Shown: piece after piece, positions 32,044 to 40,795 of the stretch
Numbering within the stretch: the first letter of the stretch is position 1
How the letters are laid out: each line of letters opens with the position of its first letter
DNA from: UMGS1668 sp035447605
GTDB lineage: Bacteria > Bacillota > Clostridia > Oscillospirales > Ruminococcaceae
Direction: 5' to 3'
DNA: 64,000 nt
Assembly (NCBI GenBank): GCA_035447605.1
Contig: DAOTHJ010000008.1
Coordinates: 1 to 64,000 of the forward strand
Notes under the pieces: generated by a model
What the model saw: the letters and a program-made list of their open reading frames with translations, nothing else
Told to the model about the DNA's origin: nothing
The model's database searches: none
Position numbers and translations under genes: made by a program

Positions 32044-33096
32044 TTACTCGTGGCAGGGCTCATTTGTTTTCGTGTCAAACGGATCACAGGGGCCTTGATC
32101 CTCCGGCTTGCATAGATCGCAGATTTCCTGAATCAAGGCCAGCTTCTGATAAAGAACCTGTTCCAGAAACGTGGTATTGACAACCGCCTGGTTGACCGCC
32201 CGGTTGACCGCAAGAAGCGTGTCTGGATCATCGGTGGACGCGATGACCCGCTGCAGCTTTTCTCCCTCCGCGTTCAGAACACGAGAGAGCGCCGTCTGTG
32301 CCAGGGCAACGGATTCCAGCAGGTCCTCGCAGGGCATCGGCTCCGGATGAGGCGGCTTCGGCTTACACGGGTAGCAATACTCGGGTCCCCAAATGCCGTC
32401 CGCCGGAACACACTCCAGCAGATAGGAGCAGCAGCCATGTTTGGTGGCCAAGAGGAAAAGGTTATATTCGTCATCCTTCTTTGGAGAGCAGGCAAAGACC
32501 GCCGCATCCACAAAGAAACCTTTTGGAATGCAGCATTCCCACAAAATCGCTCCGTTTTTGAAACAGCACTGAACCGTCTGTTTGCCGTCTTCGAGAGAAC
32601 AGTAAAGATAATAATGCCCCGCGGCAAGCACCCAGCAGATCAATGAATGACGTTTTTGGATGCAGCAGGTCACCGGGCTTTCCCGTTCCCTGAGTGGAAC
32701 CCAAGCCAGCCCGACCGCTGAGGAGACAAGCAGGCATTTCTCTTCCTCGTCATAGCTGATGCTGGTGATGACGCCGATCCCGGAAGCGGTTTTCTGATCC
32801 CTCAGCCGGATAAAATCCACTTCGTGAAAACACACATCCAATTTGAACAATATGGAAGGGCATCGGTTATCGGAGGCCCAAAAACAACACGCGCAGGGAT
32901 CATAACACAGACATGTGTAACACCGGCAGGTCGGAAAATGTTCCACTGCATGAAAACAGGGATCCAGCTGGGTGATTTCCGGCAGACACTGTTCGGTTAA
33001 AAAAAAATGACAGCCGTCAAAGGCAATACCCCGGTACCGGACAGGACAGGTACCGGCAAGTGGGATTTCAGATTGTATTTTAATGATAGGAATCAC
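32044..33096 (-). CDS. Cys-rich probable spore-surface protein
   Basis: A 350-residue protein rich in Cys (for example CRCYTCLCYDPCACCFW). The middle is beta-rich and could be a degenerate propeller (VITSISYDEEEKCLLVSS, YYLYCSLEDGKQTVQCC). The C-terminal third is a helical module, LLESVALAQTALSRVLNAEG continuing EKLQRVI ... LLAVNRAVNQAVVN, also present in the next gene. That ESVA-x-x-x-AL-x-x-ILNAE(G)EK motif occurs in many clostridial hypothetical and exosporium-type proteins; spore localisation is inferred from that and the Cys content. No signal peptide is seen. The start is taken as GTG at 33096, but GAGGA abuts it, so the true start may differ by a few codons. The gene shares a strand and hairpin-bearing spacer with 33182-33481. 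Confidence 0.7.
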   Translation of the reverse strand: MIPIIKIQSEIPLAGTCPVRYRGIAFDGCHFFLTEQCLPEITQLDPCFHAVEHFPTCRCYTCLCYDPCACCFWASDNRCPSILFKLDVCFHEVDFIRLRDQKTASGIGVITSISYDEEEKCLLVSSAVGLAWVPLRERESPVTCCIQKRHSLICWVLAAGHYYLYCSLEDGKQTVQCCFKNGAILWECCIPKGFFVDAAVFACSPKKDDEYNLFLLATKHGCCSYLLECVPADGIWGPEYCYPCKPKPPHPEPMPCEDLLESVALAQTALSRVLNAEGEKLQRVIASTDDPDTLLAVNRAVNQAVVNTTFLEQVLYQKLALIQEICDLCKPEDQGPCDPFDTKTNEPCHE

Positions 33097-33135
33097 TCCT
33101 CACTGAGCCGGCCCCTCACGCCGGCATTTTCCGTA

Positions 33136-33171
33136 CAGGGAGGCGCGTGCCTGACCCGTCGCGCCTCCCTG
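33136..33171 (-). promoter_or_regulatory. Strong hairpin between the two Cys-rich genes
   Basis: CAGGGAGGCGCG (33136-33147) and CGCGCCTCCCTG (33160-33171) form a perfect 12-bp stem. No T-run follows on the minus strand, so it may stabilise the upstream mRNA or reduce read-through rather than terminate. Confidence 0.6.
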
Positions 33172-33181
33172 CGGTCGAAAT

Positions 33182-33481
33182 TTATTCCGTACAGGCGTCC
33201 GTCGTATAGGGCGGGCAGGTGCAGAGGCAATCTTCAAACAACTCCAATTTGGACTGGAGAATCATTTCCAGACGTGCCACAGAGTTGATGGCTTGGTCTA
33301 CGCTCCGATTGATTTTCAGGAGATCATGGGGATTAATGAAAGGATAAGAAATGATCTTTTCCAGTTTATCGCTTTCGGCGCTTAAAATATGACCCAGCGC
33401 GGCTTGCTCCTGAGCTACGGACTCGATAATATCGGTAATCGCCTGACAACGGGTGATCGGTCCAGGCGGCATAATAGGCAT
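33182..33481 (-). CDS. Small Cys-ending paralogue of the Cys-rich spore-surface protein
   Basis: A 99-residue protein starting at 33481, where GGAGAA stands eight bases upstream (a longer reading to 33517 lacks one). It is nearly all helical: IIESVAQEQAALGHILSAES then DKLEKII ... LLKINRSVDQAINSVARLE, ending CLCTCPPYTTDACTE. The helical module matches the C-terminal third of the 350-residue neighbour over ~75 residues, so the pair are paralogues. The Cys cluster at the end could cross-link to a coat or exosporium layer. First gene of the two on this strand. Function is inferred only from family context. Confidence 0.7.
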   Translation of the reverse strand: MPIMPPGPITRCQAITDIIESVAQEQAALGHILSAESDKLEKIISYPFINPHDLLKINRSVDQAINSVARLEMILQSKLELFEDCLCTCPPYTTDACTE

Positions 33482-33979
33482 AGTCAAATTTCTCCATTTA
33501 CTGAATGAGATAAGCATAGGCGGATGATGGCCTCGCTTTCATCAGCAGTATATTCGCAGCGCCACTCTCCCGGCACGAAGACGAAATATCCTGCATTTTA
33601 CGGGGTTATACGTAGGTAAAGGCGACTTACGGGAATTAACTTTTAAACGGTGTCACAGCCTCCGTTTGCCCGACACCCACCAAAGAGGTCAGCCTCTTAT
33701 TGAAAATCATCCAAGCATAAACGGAGCAGTCAAAACCGGCTGTTCCGTTTATGCTTTTTTGTACGGCATGGCAAGGCTGAAGAGCCCCAGCGCGGGGGCA
33801 GAACTTAATAAGTAAAAAAACAGCCTGCGGCGGCAGTCGAATTTTTTTGGATGATGTGCTAAAATAAAAGCGGAAAAAACCGCGGACGAAGCATATCGGT
33901 TCACCCCTGCAGGATCTGCGGGCGCGGGCCGGTAAAAGAAAGCTGCTTTTAGGAAAAACCGGAAGAGGGGGAATCTGTC
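33482..33979. other. Intergenic region between divergent genes
   Basis: About 500 bases. Holds the terminator-like hairpin 33713-33760 and the upstream regions of both flanking genes. I see no credible gene; frames on the minus strand here are antisense of 33980-34393. Confidence 0.5.
33713..33760. terminator. Long hairpin with T6 tail
   Basis: A 17-bp stem (33713-33729 with 33740-33756, one G-U pair) with A-rich start and T6 end, so it could act in either direction. No gene ends near it in this window on the + strand, so it may be a leftover. Confidence 0.7.
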
Positions 33980-34393
33980 ATGTTGGAAAAGGCACCGTCG
34001 GAGGAGGAACTCCGGTCGCTGATCGGAGAGCGCAGACTTGCCGTCTGGAACGGCCTGTGCGCGAAGATAGACGGCCTGTATGAGATGGAGCGTCTGTGGA
34101 ACAGCGGCGGAAAGGCATGGAAATATGAGTATAAGTACCGCCGCGGGGGAAAGACGCTCTGCGCGCTCTATGCAAGGGAGCATGATTTCGGATTCATGAT
34201 CATTTTTGGGGAAGAGGAGAGAAAAAAGTTCGAGGCGGAGAGGGAAGCCTATTCCCCGGAGACGCAGCGAATCTACGACGCCGCAACGACATACCGCGAC
34301 GGCAAATGGGTGATGTTCGAGCCGGAGGATTCCTCCCTGTTTGAGGATTTCCTGCGGCTTCTGGCGATCAAGAGAAGGCCGAATAGAAAATAA
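33980..34393 (+). CDS. DUF3788 family protein
   Basis: A 137-residue cytoplasmic protein of the DUF3788 family. Typical motifs are WNSGGKAWKYEYKYRRGGKT, LCALYAREHDFGFMIIFG and the C-terminal DGKWVMFEPEDSSLFEDFLR. The family has no proven biochemical role; its fold is related to small YdhG/DUF1801-like proteins. AGAGGGGGAATCTGTC precedes the ATG. It sits 68 bases before a toroid-fold protein on the same strand. The C-terminus is basic (IKRRPNRK). Confidence 0.82.
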   Translation: MLEKAPSEEELRSLIGERRLAVWNGLCAKIDGLYEMERLWNSGGKAWKYEYKYRRGGKTLCALYAREHDFGFMIIFGEEERKKFEAEREAYSPETQRIYDAATTYRDGKWVMFEPEDSSLFEDFLRLLAIKRRPNRK

Positions 34394-34461
34394 AAGAGCC
34401 GCCCTTTCGTCCGCTTTTCGGTGGGCGTCGGCGGGGATTCTGTACGGAGGGAGGAACGGGT

Positions 34462-35307
34462 ATGGCGGTTGAAAAACGGTATGAGCCGGATGTGGACGCG
34501 ATTCTGTCGCATCTCCACGATCAGGGAGGCGATCTCTGGACGACGCCGGATAAGCGTCTGATCAAAGGGGCGCCGTTTTCCGCGCTGGAGTGCGTATCTT
34601 ACCTGCTGGAGCTGGGCATGGAGCCCGACGATCCGCTGATGAAGGAGGCCGCGGCCCTGATTTTCAGCGCGTGGAAGGAGGACGGGCGATTCCGGCTGTA
34701 TCCGCAGGGCGCCATTTATCCCTGCCAGACCGCAAACGCCGCAAACGTCCTCTGTCACATGGGGTACGCGCAGGACGAGAGGCTGCAAAGGACCTTCCGC
34801 CATCTGCTGGAGACGCAGTACGCGGACGGCGGCTGGCGCTGCAACAAATTCTTCTTCGGCCACGGCCCGGAGACGGAGTTCTCCAATCCGCATCCGACCC
34901 TCGTGGCGCTGGATGCGTTCCGCTTCAGCGAATCCCTGAATCAAGAGCCGGCCCTCGACCGCGCCGTGGAGTTCCTGCTGGAGCACTGGACGATCCGGAA
35001 ACCGATCGGCCCCTGCCATTACGGCATCGGCACGCTTTTTATGCAGGTGGAGTACCCGTTCCGGAATTATAATCTGTTTCTGTACGTCTACGTCCTGTCT
35101 TTTTATGACCGGGCAAAGGAGGACCCCCGCTTTCTGGAGGCCTTTCATACGCTGGAATCCAAGCTGAAGGACGGCCGGATCGTCGTGGAGCGCGTGGTTC
35201 CGAAGCTGGCGAAACTCTCCTTCTGCAAAATCGGGGAACCGAGCGATCTTGCGACCATACGGTACCGCGAAATTCTTAATAATCTCGGAGAGCGGCCCGC
35301 CGAATGA
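34462..35307 (+). CDS. Prenyltransferase/terpene-cyclase-like alpha-toroid protein
   Basis: A 281-residue protein with repeated helical units of the terpene cyclase/protein prenyltransferase toroid, for example FRHLLETQYADGGWRC (a QW-like repeat), AVEFLLEHWTIRKP and the CHYGIGTLFMQVEYPF region. The catalytic DxDD or DCTAE motifs of real squalene cyclases are not seen, so it is more likely a toroid-fold protein of other function. It is shorter than true cyclases (600+). GGAGGGAGGAACGGGT precedes the ATG. It may be co-transcribed with DUF3788 and is followed by a bidirectional terminator. Confidence 0.75.
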   Translation: MAVEKRYEPDVDAILSHLHDQGGDLWTTPDKRLIKGAPFSALECVSYLLELGMEPDDPLMKEAAALIFSAWKEDGRFRLYPQGAIYPCQTANAANVLCHMGYAQDERLQRTFRHLLETQYADGGWRCNKFFFGHGPETEFSNPHPTLVALDAFRFSESLNQEPALDRAVEFLLEHWTIRKPIGPCHYGIGTLFMQVEYPFRNYNLFLYVYVLSFYDRAKEDPRFLEAFHTLESKLKDGRIVVERVVPKLAKLSFCKIGEPSDLATIRYREILNNLGERPAE

Positions 35308-35534
35308 GATCGTTTTACGGGAAGAGGCTTTTTGACAGGCGGTCTCCGGAATCGGGAACCGCGAAAGGGGCTCTTTCCCGGGAGGCCCCGGCGGCTCCCG
35401 GGAATTATCTTCGGCGTTACGGAGGATGAATCTTTTATTAAGAGACCTCAGCGGACTCGAAAAACGAGCTTGAAATCAGAAATCCTAAAAAGAATTCTTT
35501 ATGGAGAGGCTCCAAAGGCCCAAATCATCCATAT

Positions 35535-35578
35535 AAAAAGACAAACCGCATGGATGTGCGGTTTGTCTTTTTGCTTTT
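35535..35578. terminator. Bidirectional terminator
   Basis: A perfect 16-bp stem AAAAAGACAAACCGCA (35535-35550 with 35557-35572) with A-rich and T-rich flanks, between converging genes (toroid protein on +, surface protein on -). Confidence 0.88.
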
Positions 35579-35617
35579 TACTTAATCCAATTTATCGGGC
35601 TACCCAAATTCCCGGCG

Positions 35618-38600
35618 TCACACGGTGTGGTTTTTCTGCTTTTTGCCGCGCCGGACGGCCCAGACGGCCAGAGACGCGGCTGCCGCGGCGCCGACGCCGA
35701 TCAGCCACCAGCCCCCGTTCAAGGAGCCGCCGCCCGCATCCTGCGCCTCCGCGCCGGCGATCGTCCCGGTTGTGATCAGGTACTCGGACATGGTGTTATT
35801 CTGGTAGGTTACAAGGCCGCCTTCCGCGACGGTGAGGCCGGACGCGATCAGGGTAAACGTATTTTCGGCCGCGTCATACTTGTAGACGTTGACCTTGCTG
35901 CCCTCGGCGATGTCGGTGGTGATTGCGAAGGCCGCCGTGCCGGGGAGCTCGCCGTGGTAGGCAAAGGCATAGGTGAAAGTCTCGCCGCCCGTGCCGGCCG
36001 CCGCGAGAATCTGCTCTTCGTTAAAAGCACCCGCATAGTAGCCGAAATCCGGCATGTCGTAATCGAAAGCGGTTTCAATATTCTTTCCGAGGAAGGTCAC
36101 GTCCGCTCCATTTTGATGGAAGGTCAGTTCGGCGCCCGGATTGCCCTTTAGGGCGGAGAAGTATTTCCCGGTGATGATCGTGCCGGTGTTTTCATTGAGA
36201 TCCACGAGGAAGGAGCCGTCCTCCTGAGAGGCCATCTCCTCAAGCAGCGAACCGTATTCGAGGTAGACGGAGCCCTCTGTGATCGGATTGACGGTAAAGC
36301 CGTCGATTCCGCTGAGGAGATCTTCTGTGCTCATCCGCTCGCCGAGAAAGACGCCAGTCTGGGCGGATTCCACAAGCTGCTCTTCAAGAAACGCTCTGAG
36401 CCGGCTCTTGACGGAATCCGGGAGATCATCCGAGTAGTGATAGTTGAAGCAGCGCGGGGATTCGTCATAAAAGGTGGATCCGGTTTCGCCCGTCAGGTAA
36501 TCCACGGCTCCCGGGACGGTCACGGTCACCTTCGAGTGCCAGCGGACAAAAAGGGCACCGTTTGTGGTCCAGCGGTCGTCCGTATAGACGTCGTTCGGGT
36601 CGTCGTTGCGCAGGGTGGCGGCGTTCAGCGGCAGGGCGGAAGGCGACACCACGTCGGGTATTTCGGAAGGCACTGCGGGCGTCACGGTCGGCGGGCTGAT
36701 GCTCTGGCCGGAGGAAGCCGCCAGAAGCGAGATATCCCCAAAGAGGCCCGCGGAGACAGATAACCCGGACAGGCCGGGCAAAGCGGGCTGCGAGAACTGC
36801 CCGGGCGACACGGAGATCACGGTGAGCATGCATTCCCGCGTGTCGGAGCCCACGTCGTTTTCGGCTTTGACGGAGAAGTAGTATTTCCCGGCCTCGACGC
36901 CCTCCCGGACAGTCAGCACACCGGTCTCCGGGTCGATGGAGACTTCGTCCGGAATGAGGTAGCGCTCGCTTTTCTGCACGAGGGAGTAGGTGATGGGCTC
37001 ACTGCCGGCGGCCGTGATGGCAATTTCCAGATCGCCGCCGTTTATCAGCTTCGTAAACTGATAATTGTGGGAGGCTTCGGTGAGCACGGGTGCGGTGCGC
37101 GCCTCGGAGACGGTGAGCACGCAGTCCTGCGTATCGAAACCGGCCTCGTTTTCTACCCGGATGGTGAAGCGGTAAGTGTCCGCCTCAAGCTCCTTTTCCA
37201 TCGTTAAGATGCCGGTCTCCGCGTCGATATGGATCTCTTCCGGCAGATCGCCGGAGTCATCCGAAACGGACCAGACGATGGGCTCGCTGCCTGAGGCAAA
37301 GACCGGTACCGTCAGATCCTCCCCGCCCGAGATCATGGAGAACTCATAGTTATGAGTTTCGGCGGCGATCTCCGGAGCGGTCGGCGCGGCCTCGGAGGAA
37401 ACTTCGGGTTCCGACACGGCAGCCTTGGTCACAGTGAGCGTAAAGGTCTGTTCGGCGGGCGGGGACGCGTCGTTGCCGTCATAAGGGTCCGGCGAGCCGA
37501 CCAGCTGCGGAATCAGCATGCGGTCTTCGGAGACCCGGATGGTGAAGGAGTATTCTCCCTCCGCCATACCCGCGGGGATGGTGATGAGCCCGGTATTTTT
37601 ACCGATCGAGACGCCCTGCGGCGCGCCGGTCAGCACATAGGCAAACGGCTCGTATCCCTCTGCGGTCACCTGAAAGCTCCCGCCGGCGGTTGTCACGGCG
37701 GTATGGTCGGCGCTGGTGATCCGGAGTGGATTCGGATGCGCCTGCCACACCCACTGCACCGTCACCCGCTGGGAGAACAGCGCCGTTCCGGTGGGGTCGC
37801 CGTTTTCATCCAGCACGGGAGTCAGCTTCTGCGAATCCGGCGTAAAGACGGTATCGTAATCCGAGACTTCCTTCTCGTTCCAATCCCATGGAAAATCCTG
37901 CGTCGAAAACATCTCTCCGGTATACTGGAATTCCTCCTCGGTAACCGTGCGGGTACCGTTTGAATTGATAATCCAGATGTACTCGTCGTAAGCCATCTGG
38001 TTGACGATCGTGCCGTCCTCTTCGTAGCTGCGGGAATAGGAATCTTCTACTTCCAAAACCGTGCGGGTGAAGACGAGGGAGGAGGTGGTGTGGCACTGCA
38101 TACGACCGCCGCTGACCGCCTCATGGTAATCCATGCGGAAGTCGAAGCCTCCCGCCGAGCCCCAGTTATCTCTGTTCTCATAGACGTCAAAGTAGGTGCT
38201 CGGCACGGGTTTTCCCGTAATGATGGAGATGAGCGGCGCCCTCGTATCGAAATAGCCGTGCTCGTCGGTCATGGTCCGCGCCTGCCCGCCGAAGGGGATG
38301 TGCACGTTCCAGGTCGTGCTCAGATACGGGTTCAGCGTGACGATCCCGTTTGCGTATTCCTTCCATTCGTACTGCTGCTCAGGCGGATCGTCGAGCCCGG
38401 CCGCCCAGTTGATGACGCGGATGGGCTGCACCTGGCCCGTCACAAAGTCGTTAAAGTAGTCCGCCGTGGAGATGTCAATCTTCTGAAAGGGCAGCGTCGG
38501 CAGCACGGGGTCGGAGAAATAGGATTTTCCATTCTGTTGGAATTCCAGATAGACCTGATCCCCGGCATAGAGAATGTAGTCGTCCTCCTGAAAGAATTTC

Positions 38601-40309
38601 CCCTCCGCGTTGGTCGTGGCATATCCCGAGGCGGGGTATTTGCGGATGGCGGGTTTGTCGATATCGCCGGCCGTGTCGGGGTTGAAGGTTTCGCCCTCCG
38701 GTACCACGAGAATCCGGTAGGGGATCTCCGCGGCCGGAATCAGCGGGCCACCCTTTTCGGGAGGCTCCGTTTTGAGGATCCCGCCCACGCGCCCCGGGTA
38801 AACGAATACTTCGACAAACTCAACCTGAAAGCCCGCCGTATCCGCCTGACGCTTTGTCAGAATCGTCGGCTGAAAGTTGGCGAGGCTCAGATGTTTGCCG
38901 ATAAAATCAATATAGATCTGGAGCAGGCCGTACAGCTCCATGTTGAGGTAATGCCCGTCCGCCTGCACATGGACCCCCGCGCCGAGGAAGGCGCCCGCGC
39001 CCACGAGCTTGAAGCCGAATACCTCCAGCCGGAGCATCGGGCCGAATTTGAGATAGCCGTCAATGTCGCCGGCCAGATCCACTTCGCCGTCGCCCTTAAA
39101 TTCCTGATCGTAAACGGGGTGGATGCTGGTCGGAATATAAAATTTGGTGCTCCCGCGCACGCCGACCGTCGTCGAGGTGAATTCCCTTGTTTCAATCTCC
39201 AGACTGAGCGTGCCGTCCATACCCACCACGACGAACACGCCGCCGGCGATCCGGCCGATCGAGGTATCGCCGACCTGCAGGTTGACATCGATGCCGAAGA
39301 CGGGGATCACGATCTCCTGCGAGACGTCCGCATCCATCTCCACGATCAGATAACTCTCCTGTTTGAGCGTCATGGCGATCCGGTAGCCGTCGAATCCCGT
39401 ATAGCGGGCGGTCACGTCGATCTGGTCGACACCGATTCCACCGCTCACTTTGACGCTGATCGGGGAGCCGTCTCCGAGCCATGCGTCGAGCTGCTCATCC
39501 TCAAACTGGAGCCGGACGAGGGAATCCTCGGAGAGATATTTGAAATCTTTTAAGGAATCGCCGAAGGCAATCGGGCTGAAACCGTCCGTATCCACGAGGT
39601 TTTCCTCGACATGCGGAGCAAAGCCCGTGACGTTGCCGCGCGTCAGGGTGACGGTCTCGCCGTCCGTTCCGCCAAAGCTGAAATCCTTGAGCACTTCGGC
39701 GGGCTCAGGCTGCGCGACGGCGTAGGTGCCCTCCAGCGGCGTGAGCATGGCCGAGAGTTCCGCGTCCGTATCGGCGGCATTGCCGAATTCGGTGGGTGAC
39801 ACCACTTTAAAGGCGGTGCCCGTCGACGGATCCACGACCACGGTGCCGGGCAAAACGGCGCGGCCCTGCTGTTCCGCCGCCGCGTCCAGAATATCTTTTT
39901 TAATATAGCCGCCCTCGGCGATGATCCGGTTGGGCAGCAGCCTTTGCGCGGCGCCGCCGGAAACGAGCTCTCCCGCCGACCGGACACTTTCGGAGACATC
40001 CTCCGTCACGAGCAGCACATCATCCGCGAGCGAATAGGTCGCCTGAAAGGAGGCCGGAGTATCCCCGTCGGCGAGCGTCTGCCACTTCATATCCGCGGGC
40101 AGGAATTCGTATTCCATCAGGGGCGCTTCGCCGAGATTCTGAACGTTGTCGGCCGTGTATTCCAAAGAGGAGGTACTTTCCTGCGCCGGAGCGGGTTCAT
40201 CTGAGGTGCCGGGCACGAAGGGGGAGTCCGCCACCGCTGCGGAGGCAGCCGATGCGGAGAACGTGAAAAGGACAACAAGCGCGAGGAACAAAGAAATTCC
40301 CTTTTTCAT
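35618..40309 (-). CDS. Very large secreted surface protein with Ig/cadherin-like repeats
   Basis: 1563 residues. A signal peptide (KKGISLFLALVVLFTFSASA) opens the protein, and near the end a hydrophobic helix (WWLIGVGAAAAASLAVWAV) followed by RRGKKQKNH anchors it in the membrane; no LPxTG is present. The first ~900 residues are beta-rich without a recognised domain. Three putative Ig-like units follow (~residues 850-1160), each with the pattern x-HNY-F-x ... GSEPI-x-(W/Y)-S ... (D/N)-x-ETG-(I/V)-LT ... AG-x-Y-x-F-(T/S)-(I/V)-(R/K)-(V/A)-EN. The third ~400 residues are another beta-rich region. AGGACGGGATCCC precedes the ATG. A promoter lies at 40508-40536. Likely exposed on the cell surface for adhesion or substrate contact; the ligand is unknown. 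Confidence 0.85.
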   Translation of the reverse strand: MKKGISLFLALVVLFTFSASAASAAVADSPFVPGTSDEPAPAQESTSSLEYTADNVQNLGEAPLMEYEFLPADMKWQTLADGDTPASFQATYSLADDVLLVTEDVSESVRSAGELVSGGAAQRLLPNRIIAEGGYIKKDILDAAAEQQGRAVLPGTVVVDPSTGTAFKVVSPTEFGNAADTDAELSAMLTPLEGTYAVAQPEPAEVLKDFSFGGTDGETVTLTRGNVTGFAPHVEENLVDTDGFSPIAFGDSLKDFKYLSEDSLVRLQFEDEQLDAWLGDGSPISVKVSGGIGVDQIDVTARYTGFDGYRIAMTLKQESYLIVEMDADVSQEIVIPVFGIDVNLQVGDTSIGRIAGGVFVVVGMDGTLSLEIETREFTSTTVGVRGSTKFYIPTSIHPVYDQEFKGDGEVDLAGDIDGYLKFGPMLRLEVFGFKLVGAGAFLGAGVHVQADGHYLNMELYGLLQIYIDFIGKHLSLANFQPTILTKRQADTAGFQVEFVEVFVYPGRVGGILKTEPPEKGGPLIPAAEIPYRILVVPEGETFNPDTAGDIDKPAIRKYPASGYATTNAEGKFFQEDDYILYAGDQVYLEFQQNGKSYFSDPVLPTLPFQKIDISTADYFNDFVTGQVQPIRVINWAAGLDDPPEQQYEWKEYANGIVTLNPYLSTTWNVHIPFGGQARTMTDEHGYFDTRAPLISIITGKPVPSTYFDVYENRDNWGSAGGFDFRMDYHEAVSGGRMQCHTTSSLVFTRTVLEVEDSYSRSYEEDGTIVNQMAYDEYIWIINSNGTRTVTEEEFQYTGEMFSTQDFPWDWNEKEVSDYDTVFTPDSQKLTPVLDENGDPTGTALFSQRVTVQWVWQAHPNPLRITSADHTAVTTAGGSFQVTAEGYEPFAYVLTGAPQGVSIGKNTGLITIPAGMAEGEYSFTIRVSEDRMLIPQLVGSPDPYDGNDASPPAEQTFTLTVTKAAVSEPEVSSEAAPTAPEIAAETHNYEFSMISGGEDLTVPVFASGSEPIVWSVSDDSGDLPEEIHIDAETGILTMEKELEADTYRFTIRVENEAGFDTQDCVLTVSEARTAPVLTEASHNYQFTKLINGGDLEIAITAAGSEPITYSLVQKSERYLIPDEVSIDPETGVLTVREGVEAGKYYFSVKAENDVGSDTRECMLTVISVSPGQFSQPALPGLSGLSVSAGLFGDISLLAASSGQSISPPTVTPAVPSEIPDVVSPSALPLNAATLRNDDPNDVYTDDRWTTNGALFVRWHSKVTVTVPGAVDYLTGETGSTFYDESPRCFNYHYSDDLPDSVKSRLRAFLEEQLVESAQTGVFLGERMSTEDLLSGIDGFTVNPITEGSVYLEYGSLLEEMASQEDGSFLVDLNENTGTIITGKYFSALKGNPGAELTFHQNGADVTFLGKNIETAFDYDMPDFGYYAGAFNEEQILAAAGTGGETFTYAFAYHGELPGTAAFAITTDIAEGSKVNVYKYDAAENTFTLIASGLTVAEGGLVTYQNNTMSEYLITTGTIAGAEAQDAGGGSLNGGWWLIGVGAAAAASLAVWAVRRGKKQKNHTV

Positions 40310-40507
40310 GGGATCCCGTCCTTTCTTCTGACCATGAAGTCTTTTCCAGGGGCTGCGCGGATGGAACCGTCATTTTATTTAATAGCTGCCGATCGTGACA
40401 AGAACTCTTTTTTGCAGAAAACGGATGGTCCGTTTTCCGCTATGCCGTTTTATGTTGAACCTCCTGTATCGCCGGGATGTTTTTGCTCATCTGATTGGGA
40501 CAATTCC

Positions 40508-40536
40508 ATTATATAGGATTCATGAAAACGCCGCAA
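40508..40536 (-). promoter_or_regulatory. Promoter of the surface protein gene
   Basis: On the minus strand TTGCGG (40531-40536), 17-base spacer, perfect TATAAT (40508-40513). It leaves a leader of about 190 bases, in which I see no clear riboswitch. Confidence 0.6.
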
Positions 40537-40795
40537 GCTCTTTTTAGTTATATATGCCCTATCTGCTGAAGAACGGCCCGTTCAGCCCTCTGCCGCAGGC
40601 GGTTCCGCCCGGGCGCAGGAAAGAAACCGCCGGATTCCTTCCAACCCGGGCTCTCTTATGGTACAATAAAAAACAGACGGCGAAACGGAGCCGTGCCGGG
40701 CCGAAAGACAGGGCGTCTTGGTTCACACAATGCGGCGCCGGGAGCTTTGGCCATACCGGCCGGAAGAGCGAAAAACAGACGGGAGGAAAGACCCA

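Noticed and set aside
34273..35148. 291-codon minus-strand frame opposite the toroid protein
   Set aside because: Antisense shadow of two + strand genes with good ribosome sites.
38090..39553. 487-codon open frame on the + strand inside the surface protein gene
   Set aside because: It is antisense to the 1563-residue gene, has Arg/His-rich composition and no ribosome site. High GC removes stops on the opposite strand.
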